This document shows, in pieces, positions 53,297 through 64,000 of a DNA stretch of 64,000 nucleotides; position 1 is the first letter of the stretch, and each line of letters starts with the position of its first letter. Source of the DNA: Epiperipatus broadwayi. Its lineage: Eukaryota > Onychophora > Udeonychophora > Euonychophora > Peripatidae. The notes below the pieces were generated by a model that ran no database searches, was not told the DNA's origin, and worked only from the letters and a program-made list of their open reading frames with translations. The DNA lies in NCBI GenBank assembly GCA_028023455.1, contig JAQFVV010000031.1, positions 7,986,093 to 8,050,092 on the forward strand. The letters are read 5' to 3'. Both the position numbers and the translations under genes were made by a program.

Positions 53297-54154
53297 TCAA
53301 TTTCAACAATGCTTACTTCAACAAGCGTAGGCAATGAACACCAGATTAAAGTTAAAAATAATAATAATTTATTAAATATTTATTTTTATTATATTATTCA
53401 ATTCTAAATTAATTTTCATATTTTATTTACACTTAATAAATACTTTAAAATAACTTTTAAAAATCACCCTACAATATTTATTACTATTTCTACCCTTATT
53501 TTAAACAAAACATATTTATTTTCAACATAAAACACAAATCTAATTTTATCTATTATATTCACTTTTAAAACCTAACCTAATATTTATAACAGATAATATT
53601 ATTTTCTTCTCAAGCACAGGTATGAATATTACATGATGCGTGATTTACAAAAATAAATGAGATGCTAATAATTTAAATGAAACTAAAATAAATAATTTAA
53701 TTTATAAAATATTTTAATAATAATATTATAGCAAATTCTAAATAATTATTCCAATATTGCAAAATCAAATATGCACTTTTCTCCCACATTACTGCTTTTA
53801 ATTAAATGATTTTAAAATATAGCCATTAAATACAATTATTATTATTAAATAATCGATTCATTTAACTTTAAAGTACTACTTTTAAAATTTACTTTAATCA
53901 TTTATTTATAAGACTTATTATATCAGTATTTATTATGGTAATTTCTCCCAACCATACAATCTTATAATGATTTTTAGTTAACTGTTTTCTTCTAAATACC
54001 AACATAATATTATACATCAATTATTTTACTTGCCCTAACTAAATTATTCAAAGATAATCAACACATACCATACATCATCCCTTACTTAACTTTAAAATTT
54101 AATTTTTTTCAGTAAATTAATAGAACAAATCCATTCTGACCTAACCAAAAGGGT

Positions 54155-54291
<137 letters not shown>

Positions 54292-54419
54292 CTGATTTAG
54301 ACATTTTCAAGTCAGACAAGAGTATAATTATTAATGAGGTTTTAATTAATTGCAAGTTTGTAAAAGTTCATTAGATAAAAGAGTTCATACTTTTCATAAG
54401 AGGTCTGAAGTCTGTCTTG

Positions 54420-54473
54420 AAACAAAGGCAAAACTCTCCATACAGTAGTGCTAGTATAGAGATGGTGATCATG
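54420..54473 (+). mobile_element. Foldback family, 54 bp minimal copy
   Basis: Only the two ends are present: AAACAAAGGCAAAACTCTCC with ATACAGTAGTG, then CTAGTATAGAGATGG and TGATCATG. Perfect 14 bp duplications TGAAGTCTGTCTTG flank it (54406-54419 and 54474-54487). Either a tiny deletion derivative was mobilised in trans, or the middle was lost after insertion. Confidence 0.85.
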
Positions 54474-54523
54474 TGAAGTCTGTCTTGCCTATGATGCATC
54501 ACACTCTTCCAACTGAAGTCCAT

Positions 54524-54645
54524 TTAATATTTCTGGGAAGACTGGTCAGTTGTTTGCTGCCATTCAGTGCTAATTAGTTTGAAGGCTGCCTCAGTTGGTA
54601 TATAACAGGGAATTAAATCTATTGCAGACTCATACATTGTGAAGT
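54524..54645 (-). CDS. Candidate terminal exon, unknown protein
   Basis: On the minus strand, an acceptor TGACTGTATTGCAG opens a 122-nt frame that carries two bases of a split codon. It then encodes 39 residues (FTMYESAIDLIPCYIPTEAA, FKLISTEWQQTTDQSSQKY) and a TAA stop. The composition is markedly less AT-rich and codon-like compared with its surroundings. I do not recognise the product. It could be the last exon of a host gene whose earlier exons lie beyond the window's right side, or the tail of a retroelement. The 54 bp foldback insertion falls in what would be its 3' UTR. No AATAAA was seen close downstream. Confidence 0.35.
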
Positions 54646-55733
54646 CTGCAATACAGTCAAAATTCATATATAAAATTAATAGTCAAATTTTTTACAACTG
54701 TTATCATTTTACCTTTTATACTTTTATAGCACCTTATCGGAAATCCTATGGATTGATCTAACATGATGTCACTGATCCTAATGTCCAGATGTTTTCCATT
54801 TTGGTTTGTGTGCTTGTTGCTGCTTCAGAGCAGGAACAATCTTTAATTTTTATCTATGTCTTCTATCTGACCTTTTAATCATTTAAGCACCCCAAGGGCT
54901 AGTTTGCTTTAAAACAATTATTTCCATTTACTAAGATTAAACATGATATAAATTAACATTTATTTCTATTTTCAAAAATATTAACCTTTATCTTTAGATT
55001 TTTACTTTTTTTTACAAAAAAATACTTTTAAATACATTTTTTTAAAAATTAGTTTTAAAGTTTTCCATCTGTGTGATATATATATATGTTAAACACAACT
55101 ATTAATTTTCTGTTAGTTTTTAATAAAATTTTATTTGCAATCTTTTTTCTCTTTAAGTATTAATTTTAAAATAATGTAACTGCATGTGTATACCATTACA
55201 ATATATATATATATATAGTACCTATATTGATATAGGCACATATAATTTTATCTAAAAAAAATTATTAAAGTAATCTTTCATAAAAGAAAAACATAAAATT
55301 AAATGTTGAAGAGTTTATTCAGCTTGTTTTCGAAAAAGATTAGAATTAAATAGTTTTCTAGCGTTAGTTTTTGAAATAAAAAAAGCTACAATTAATTAAT
55401 CAAAAGGGGGGGGAGGGGGAGTCTTGGTTTGAGAAATGAAACTAAGGGTTTACAAAAGGAAATAAATAGTTTTCTTATTAGTATTCGTAAAATATAAATA
55501 ATTTAAAGTTTAAAAAAAAAACAAATCTCTTTTCATTCGAATTAAAGAAAATCTAAAACTAGTAATAATGTGCATATATATTGATTCAACAATAGAATAA
55601 ATGATATTATAAATAAATGAAGTTAAAGAAGATTATCATTAAAAACACCAATGTTATTAATCAATTATTAATATAAAACAATGTTTTGCATGGCTATTAC
55701 TAATTAAGTAATCTTTCAAAACACGTTTATCAA
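54646..55733. other. Mixed sequence, nothing recognised
   Basis: 54700-54900 is relatively GC-rich and may be part of the same gene or repeat as the candidate exon. The rest is AT-rich with small TA tracts (55076, 55200) and a G-rich run at 55406-55421. Confidence 0.4.
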
Positions 55734-56125
55734 ATGATTATCACTGAATTTCGACAACAGATCTTTCAGGAGATATTAGAAAGACAACATGTCGCAGTAT
55801 TAATAGACTTTTTATCGGACATATCAGTTCACAAAGTAATTGAGAGTGCTGTTCAGAAATTAATTGAGTCAGTAAGAAACAAATCAGTGTTGAGAAGATT
55901 TTGGGAATTCATGCCTCTCCACAGCCTAAATGTCCAATGAAACACAAGATCTGCCCGTGAAATAATGTCAACGTAACAACTTAGAAAATCTCCGTCATAT
56001 TTAATTTTTCCAATAGTAATAATCATGAAAATAAAAAACTCATCAAGGAAAAGTCCAGCGGCTGGTAACATTCATAATGAAAATATTCTCACCGAAAGCA
56101 CCTTCAAAGAGAACAAAATTCTATG
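55734..56125 (+). pseudogene. Unknown coding-like relic
   Basis: One plus-strand frame runs 68 codons from ATG at 55734 (EFRQQIFQEILERQHVAVLI, ending in SVLRRFWEFMPLHSLNVQ). It continues past a TGA and, 11 codons later, a TAA into about 55 more open codons ending near CCTAGGTAAAAA, which could be a splice donor. The composition (helical, charged, few AT-biased codons) suggests former coding sequence. No family was recognised. It may be a decayed retrogene or repeat ORF. Confidence 0.35.
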
Positions 56126-56886
56126 TTTATATTCAAAACCTAGGTAAAAACATTTCTTATTTTTTATACTGTAATACCATTCATTGCATTAATTCATATG
56201 AATCTTCAGCTAATTATATGAACTATATATCATACATAAATGAACTATTGATATGTGTGTTTAAATTTAAAATGCTATGTAATACTTTATTATTATTATG
56301 TGTGTGTGCATGAGTTAATATGTGCATGATCCTTATATCAATATTATTAGTCAAAGTAGATAAATTTCCAATGTTATGTTATGAAAATATTCAAGAATAT
56401 TTAAACTATTTAGAAATGTTAATTTAAAATATGCGTGTGTTTTATTAGAATTATAAAATGTTTAAATTTAGTAAATAAATGTTAGTTAATGAATTATCTT
56501 TAAAATTAAACTTTATTTGTCGGTCAATTCTTTTTATCAATTCCTTTTATCAAATTCTTTTATCAACTCCTTTTACAATTCTTTTATCAAGACTTTTAAC
56601 CACTAATTAGATATAATCTGTTTGTGATTACAAATAGCTGAGCTAGTCATGGATTTAGGCGTTGAGTTCGTGGCCACTGTTCAAAGTGTGTTGTCTATTC
56701 TTTTAGTATTCTTTTAGAATAAACACTGCACCGTGGTTATACACAAACAAAAAGCTTACGTGTGTAAACCAACACTGAGAAGCATGTCCTAAAGAACTAG
56801 TTTAACTTTATCTTCGTTTACAATCTCCAGAGTTCTTCTCTCCTAAAACGTTTCAACCACATTCAACACAATATATATATATATAT
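56126..56886. other. AT-rich sequence with CTTTTATCAA minisatellite
   Basis: At 56519-56600, about six imperfect units of ATTCTTTTATCAA-type text repeat in tandem. 56640-56860 is GC-richer, with AATAAACACTGCACCGTGG. It might be an LTR fragment, but a matching partner was not found. Confidence 0.45.
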
Positions 56887-57505
56887 GAAAATCAAGTCAT
56901 ATATCATGTGACTTAATTTTATAAGCTTGTATGACAAATGTTATATAATGAGAATGGCAATAGCTTTTAACAAGCTTTTCAGAATATTCCTATACTCAGA
57001 CTGATTTGTTACTCTGACAATGAGGTGCTATGATATTCCACCATTAGATTTAAAATAGCAGATCAAGCTAGCACTTTATCTAATATTTAACTATTTCTTA
57101 GAAAATCTGAAATTTTCAGACATCTATATGTCTTTAAATTCAGCCATCCAACTTCAATAGCCATATGGGACTTATTAAGTTCAGGTACACTATATATTAA
57201 TAGTTTTAGCAATATAAAATCACCAAAACCTTCAGAGTAAAAACAATAATTACAAGACATATGGATGTCTGAAAATTTCAAATTTTCTTCTTAATAGTTA
57301 AACATTATATAAATTGCTGGGCTTGACTTTGTATTTTAAATCTAATGCTGGAATATCCTAGTGCCTCACTGATGACAACCAAAGCTAGAAATTGAGGATA
57401 GGAATATTTTAAAAAGCTTGTCAAGAGCTATTGGCATGCTGATTATATAACATTTGTAATACAAACTTATAAAATTAAATCACATGATATATGACTTGAT
57501 TTCCT
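56887..57505. repeat. Large inverted repeat (about 0.6 kb)
   Basis: Left arm: AAATCAAGTCATATATCATG, CAAGCTTTTCAGAATATTCC, ATTAGATTTAAAATAGCAG, CAGACATCTATATG. The right arm has the same texts inverted, in the same order. The arms are about 240 bp with scattered differences and the loop is about 120 bp. No coding capacity was recognised. The type is unknown; it could be a foldback transposon or an inverted duplication. Confidence 0.8.
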
Positions 57506-57584
57506 TGCAATTATTGTTTTTTACTCTTAAGTCTCTGACAATTTTATATTGCTAACATTATTAATATATGGTGTATCTGAACTT

Positions 57585-58345
57585 AGTTGATTCCCATATG
57601 GCTGTTTATGCATCCAGGGTAAATCCACTTATGCCTATTTACTCTCAACAACCTGATATTTAGTGGCTGCAGATTATTATGGACCATTACTCCCAGTTAA
57701 CAAAATGAGATATCTGGTAATACTGTGATATATTTTTGAAACTGGTGGCCACATATCCAGTGTCACGGGCAAATGCTGAGCAAACTATATGGGTGTTGAA
57801 ACAGTGGCATTTTTGAAACTGTTTGAGTTCCTAATAAAATTCTATCTGATCATGGAATACCACTTGAATCTAAGGAGTGGAAGAAATGGTTTGAGAGGCA
57901 CAATATACTCATGTCTATTCATGCCTCTCAGTTCAGTCCATGTGAGCAGTTCATGTGGGAATTAGGATGATTATTCAGAGATACCCAACAATCATTGATG
58001 GTGAGTTAAGGGAATTCCATGGACCTAAACATGATAAATTGGTCAAAACTTGAGTCTACAGGGTTTTATCCTGTACATCTTCATTTTGGGAAAAACATAC
58101 TCTATCTATTTAAAACTAAACTGCCAGTGGAATGGCCCTGTAGACAAAATAAGAATATCCAGACAAGTACACTTTTAAGCTAAGGAAGATGGGAAAGTGA
58201 ATGTATGGGAGGCAAGGGAAGGCAAAGGATACATGTATGATATGAGACAATGTTATGATAAGAATTCACCCTGTGATCCATCCAGTAAAACATGTATAAG
58301 TTCAAACCAATTTACAAAAGTCCTTATGTGCTAATATGCAAATAT
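57585..58345 (+). pseudogene. Ty3/Gypsy-type integrase relic
   Basis: Pieces of a retrotransposon integrase core: IMDHYSQLTK (first Asp), then PNKILSDHGIPLES (second Asp), KEWKKWFERHNILM, HASQFSP, a WELG segment, and STGF-PVHLHFGKN. The second Asp and a following Glu (in SPCEQ) are close to the usual 35-residue spacing, with a small deletion. This enzyme would insert the cDNA of an LTR retrotransposon. Stops and frameshifts break the frame at several points, and no protease, RT or RNase H was found upstream, so only the end of pol survives. A purine tract and possible LTR follow at 58600. Confidence 0.7.
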
Positions 58346-58599
58346 GACAACAGTGCATTTATTATGGCAAAGGGTCTGGAAAAAAGGAAAACACACAATG
58401 CTTGGTCATTAAAATTGATAAAAAAAGAAGCCACCCAATTGAATATAAACAAATTAGAGTAATGGGACAGACAAAAAGAGAAAAGGAAGATCCAGGCAAT
58501 TTGGAACTTATTTTTAAAAGAGGGTGTGGAATTTTTAGTAATAATAAATAAAATATCACAGCTAAAATGATCAATTTGTCTCATTTCACCTCTTAAACT

Positions 58600-58613
58600 G
58601 GGAAGGGAGGGGA
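58600..58613 (+). other. Polypurine tract, possible LTR boundary
   Basis: GGGAAGGGAGGGGA is followed by TGGTGTAATG, the layout of a plus-strand priming site and 3' LTR start. It lies about 250 bp after the integrase relic. The far LTR end was not located. Confidence 0.4.
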
Positions 58614-59987
<1,374 letters not shown>

Positions 59988-59989
<2 letters not shown>

Positions 59990-60894
59990 CTGTAACTGTG
60001 TCACCAGTAAATTAGTTATTTTTAATAGTTATGTGTTAGATAAACATGCCAATGACACTCCTATACAACTGAGAAGAAAAGCTGGCCATGGAATATTTCA
60101 AATGCTGGATTTAGAGCCTGTCATCCAAATCATGCTGACTATAAAACCTATGGGTGGATAGTGCCTGAGGTTAATCCTCAAAACAAATAAATGATTTGAT
60201 CAAATTTGAATCCAGCTGTTGAGTTGATCATGTCAGAAAATATGATCATATTATGCTTTTATAGCTCAATCTCAACATGAGTATCATTGATGATTATCTA
60301 TCAATGTATCTTTTTCTCTTGAAGGCAGTCCATTCTTTTAGAATAAAATAATGATTACCAAGAATTATTAACATTATCAATAATTATTGTTATATTAAAC
60401 TAATAACAACATTAAAGTTGAGATACTAAATTTTTTATAAAAGATATTTAAGCCTAGCAAGAATAAGCTTTTCTCTTTTCAGACCCTGTTCATTATCAAA
60501 AATAATCTGACAATTTCTTACAAAACGTAAGCTAGTGGTTAAGACCATTCTTGAGGTTACAGCCTTAGTAAATATTACTTAAATAATTTTAGATATTTTT
60601 TTTTTATAAAACTAGATAGGATTTCATATTTACTAAAATATAAAGTGTGTAAGAAAGGCTGTGGAAATTATGGATTAATCAAGTATTATGTTGTTGTTGT
60701 TTTTTTTTGCAATTTGAATAATCTGTTTGCCGCAAGCATTTTAAATATTGCATTATATTTCATGATTTGAATAAATGTTTGATTACTTAAATCTTCAAAA
60801 AATAAGATTAATAGTGCACTGTAATAATATATGAGATATAGCATTTAATCAATTACCAGAAACAAATAATAATAATAAATCAATTGTCATTAGA
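59988..60894. other. Unrecognised sequence
   Basis: 60050-60260 is GC-richer without a known match. At 60483-60526 a 44-nt segment lies between a good acceptor (TTCTCTTTTCAG) and a donor-like GTAAGC on the plus strand, with one open frame. The following AAGCTAGTGGTTAAGACC also resembles a tRNA A-box region. Confidence 0.35.
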
Positions 60895-61075
60895 AAGGAG
60901 TTTGAACATTCAAACTCCTTATAGCTATCCACTTCATTCTATACAACCGATATACATGACCACATATATCTGAAAAAAATAAATATTCGTCTATAGATGT
61001 ATTTTGTGCTGAATCAGCATTCATCAGTTAGTCCAGATCATCATCTTCCATATATATATATATATATAATCTAAA
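60895..61075 (-). repeat. TTCGAA-box repeat family, copy 6, with palindrome
   Basis: It starts with a perfect 12 bp inverted repeat, AAGGAGTTTGAA, CA spacer, TTCAAACTCCTT. It then carries ATGACCACATATAT, TGCTGAATCAGCATTCATCA and GTCCAGATCATCATCTTCC, which match the other copies in inverse. Confidence 0.7.
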
Positions 61076-63099
61076 TTGTTAAAAGCGACGCGTAAAAGAT
61101 CGTCTTTCTAAATGTGTCATCCATATGTTCCTTACTTAACTTCCAATTTATTAAAGAGCAGTATTTCATTATGATTTTTTTATCCAAACTAAACTAGTTG
61201 TTGAAGCAATAAAGTACTATGATAACACATCGTGTTTTATATTTTATTTTTTAATTGTTTATTGCTGCTTTATTATATGTTAGGCTGTTTTTTTAAAAAA
61301 AAAGTACATCAAGAGCAATAATGACTTCTTCTACTTATAACTATGAGTGAAAGTTAAGAAATTGTTTTTATAAAAAAAGAAAATACCAGAGTATTGATAA
61401 TTAATGTATAAATAGGTGTCAAAATTTAGAGAATAATTTAAATTGTAATTGTGTTTTACGTTTAAAAAAAGGACATTTGATAGTCAACTTTTATTTTTGG
61501 AGTATAGAATGTTGATATATATCAGATTAAAATCATATGCACAAAAAAATTTTTTTTTTCTCTGTTGTGTGAGTCATTTTATACCTCTTTTTAATCTCCT
61601 CCATAATATATAAAACACGTGGCCATAAACAATTCTCACTTAAATATATATATATATATATATATTATAAATATTTCTCCATCCAAGTTATTTTAATCCT
61701 CTGTCCTTATCTTACATTCCAGTGATACATGTTCATTTTTATCCCTCTGTATAATTTCTAAAATTATCTTCTAATTAATATGTCAACACATTTACTCATA
61801 CAAGAAACCAAAAAGATTATAAAAGTAAATAAAATGCAAAATATAGAAATTGTATGTTGTTGTTGTTTTTTTTTTTTTTTTAGTTTTTGACGATAAAATA
61901 ATCGGGGACTATGATAGGGTAATGGATTTAATAAAATAACTTTTATTTAATTGTCCAGAAGGTCATAAAGTCAGTCACAGAAGTATCACAGCTGAGTTTC
62001 AATCAATGGACTATAAGTCTTAGAATCCAGACGTTTTTACATCACCAAACTATATAAATATGAAATAGATATTTTTAGATTATATAACATTTCCATAAAA
62101 AACATAGTCCTGAATGGAGTGTTTTTAAAATTTTGTAACTTATTTTAAGTAAAACCCAATTCATATCATTTTTATGCATTATTCATGGAACATGTGTACA
62201 CATGTATATATGACCATTTATGATCCTAATAATTAAAATGATGATTGTATTTAAGAAAGCCTATTCTCAGAATAAACATATTCATTTGCAAATTTAGTGG
62301 AAAAAGAAGTTGCTGAACAAAAATATAAAAATATATTTTATTGATAGTCAAAATTTCTTGTTTCCATAACTTTTATATTGTTTCCATAATTTTTAATATT
62401 TTTGTAAAGTTGCAAAAGCTCAAAAAAAGATTTTAAGTCTTTTACATAATAGAACCACATATTGTCATACTACTGATTTTGAAGGGATCAGAAATGGATT
62501 CAACATTAGACAACATTATATTGGAATATAAATATTTTAGGTACATATTTCAATCATTTAATTTCAAGGAATGAATGTATTTAGAAATAAATAATTTTAT
62601 TTAAATTTTCCAATTACATTCAATGGTTAGTAATAACAACCAGGTTATTATATGCATAATATTTGAAGAGGTTATTGTTCTCCTTTTTTTTCAAGTGTTG
62701 ATAGCCTGACAAGTAATAATACAACATGGGAACCAAACCTGGATCCTTACATTCTTGAATATTGAAATTTTAAGGTAATGCTTTAAACCATCTTGCCAAT
62801 AACAAATCAGTAGATATTTTTTATACTTATCTATGAGGTTCTTTTTCATTTCTCCATTATTCATAAGAAAAAGATAATTAATGTTTTTTATACATTATGT
62901 ATAGTCACACTATATTCATTTATGGGGTTATTCACCATTGTCATGTGAGCAGCTTTCTTTTTTTTTCTTTGTACCTTTTCTTCTCAATCCATTATTTTTA
63001 TATCAACGCAATTAAACATATGTACATTCTTGGAACAAAATCATAAATGGCTAAGGACTCATCATTGTCACCCTTTATTAGCAATATTTACATGAAAGA
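61076..63099. other. AT-rich sequence, nothing recognised
   Basis: A T-run lies at 61867-61883 and a TA tract at 61644-61663. No exon or repeat was identified with support. Confidence 0.45.
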
Positions 63100-63640
63100 A
63101 CTTGAAACCACAACCACAAAAATATTCCATATCCACTTAAAGTTTTGACTTTTCTAAGTGATAATACATTTGTTGTATGGCTATATGGTGAAACATGACT
63201 ACAAACTTTTTGGAAACAAATCAATAATATATCACCTTTAATTAAATTTAGAACAGAGTCAGAATAAAAACAAAAATTGGCATTCTTAGATGTTCTTGTG
63301 ATATAGTTCCTCATGGCAAAATCAAAACTACAATTTACAGAAAACCAATACATAGATAAAAATACTTAGCATATACATCCAATCACAATAGAACACTAAA
63401 CATAAAATTATACTGTCCTTATAGAACAGGGCAAAAGTAATTTATTCAGAAACCAGCAATTTTAAAAAAAGAAAAGTTCTATATAGAACAAACTCTTATG
63501 AAAAATGGTTATCCATACACTGTTTAAAAAAACCTTAAACAGGCAACAAAAAGAATTATCAAAAGAAAAAAACAATTACTGAAACTGTAGTGTATCTATA
63601 CAATCTAAAAAAGCAGAAAATTAAGAAAAAATATACAATC
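63100..63640 (+). pseudogene. PLE-type reverse transcriptase relic
   Basis: The plus-strand frames read SDNTFVVWLYGET, LQTFWKQINNISPLIKF, KLAFLDVLV, then IYRKPIHR, KYLAYTSNHNRTLN and MKNGYP. This follows the Penelope-like RT pattern: YVDDTFVVW, LPFLDVLV, VYRKPTHTDRYLH, NGYP. The catalytic YVDD box is changed to LSDN, in-frame stops are present and the frame shifts. The rest of the RT and the nuclease are missing or beyond recognition. It is a different lineage from the copies at 9-12 kb. The open minus-strand reading across the same bases is only its shadow. Confidence 0.65.
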
Positions 63641-64000
63641 AGTTGTAATGAGCGCAGACGTTCATTACATTGTTTTTTTTTATATATATTTATTAAACAT
63701 GAAAGTAAATTAAAAAGTTCACATTTAAAAATTTTCTTTAAGAATTAAAAATTGAAATTAAATATCTTAAACTCGTATATATTAAATCGCACAGATAATG
63801 AAAAATTATTAAAATAAAACTTTATTAAAGAAAAAGTATTTTAAAACTAAATTTTAAAAAGATTTGGAAATAAAATTATATCTTTAAATTTATCTTTAAA
63901 TATATGTTTGATTTGGAAAACAGGTTAATTAATCAGAAATGGAAATGATAAATTTAATTAGTCAAATGTAAACCAGCCTTGGGCATTTAAATGTAAAAAC
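63641..64000. other. AT-rich sequence, nothing recognised
   Basis: The window ends in unidentified AT-rich DNA. Confidence 0.5.

Noticed and set aside
58324-58584. Two overlapping minus-strand frames after the integrase relic
   Set aside because: No start context, splice sites or recognisable residues. The plus strand is lysine-rich and its complement gives hydrophobic frames by chance.
60527-60580. tRNA-derived SINE head at AAGCTAGTGGTTAAGACC
   Set aside because: A box-like text only; no B box follows within tRNA distance and no second copy was seen.
63078-63353. 91-codon minus-strand frame
   Set aside because: It is the antisense of a PLE reverse transcriptase relic whose motifs read on the plus strand.

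Overview
The window is AT-rich animal DNA dominated by dispersed repeats and long (TA)n tracts, with very little host coding sequence. It suggests a large, repeat-loaded invertebrate genome. The mix of GIY-YIG Penelope-like elements, an RTE-like LINE, a Gypsy-type integrase and abundant TA microsatellites would fit a mollusc, perhaps a cephalopod, but that is inference. No rRNA, tRNA, CRISPR or bacterial-type operon is visible.

Host genes. Two internal exons on the minus strand (32846-32988, then 22534-22605) have proper splice sites and compatible phases. Joined, they match the segment of M13 metallopeptidases (neprilysin/ECE family) that follows the HExxH helix. The position of the third zinc ligand reads Pro instead of Glu, and the following catalytic-site Asp reads Val, so this looks like a non-catalytic paralogue. 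The roughly 10 kb intron between them holds mobile elements. A possible terminal exon of another minus-strand gene lies at 54524-54645.

Large repeat of note. Three diverged copies (4938-9189 +, 13786-18463 +, 49469-54157 -) of a 4.25-4.7 kb unit share TG...CA-like ends with a short terminal inverted repeat. Each has a CCAAT/TATA-like block about 0.9 kb in, an AATAAA plus GT-rich polyadenylation-like site about 0.9 kb from the end, and a pair of adjacent hairpins whose stems are kept by compensatory changes. No long ORF survives. The unit behaves like a giant solo LTR or a non-autonomous element with its own Pol II unit. Copy 1 sits inside the GIY-YIG region of a Penelope-like element at a TATATA site.

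Other mobile DNA. Penelope-like (PLE) sequence occurs at 4353-12618 (a minus and a 5'-truncated plus copy, head to head), 28986-30764 (again head to head), 47560-48010 and 63100-63640, plus a tail palindrome at 25906. A foldback family (18650, 20909, 23149, 27287, 54420) is flanked every time by 13-14 bp target duplications. There is also a hAT-like MITE (20214), a 5'-truncated LINE with a 21 bp duplication (37696), a decayed RTE-like LINE (41545-44360), a Gypsy integrase relic (57585), a second short-repeat family with a TTCGAA box (35-36, 46-47, 61 kb), and several long palindromes. The remaining stretches are unrecognised AT-rich DNA.
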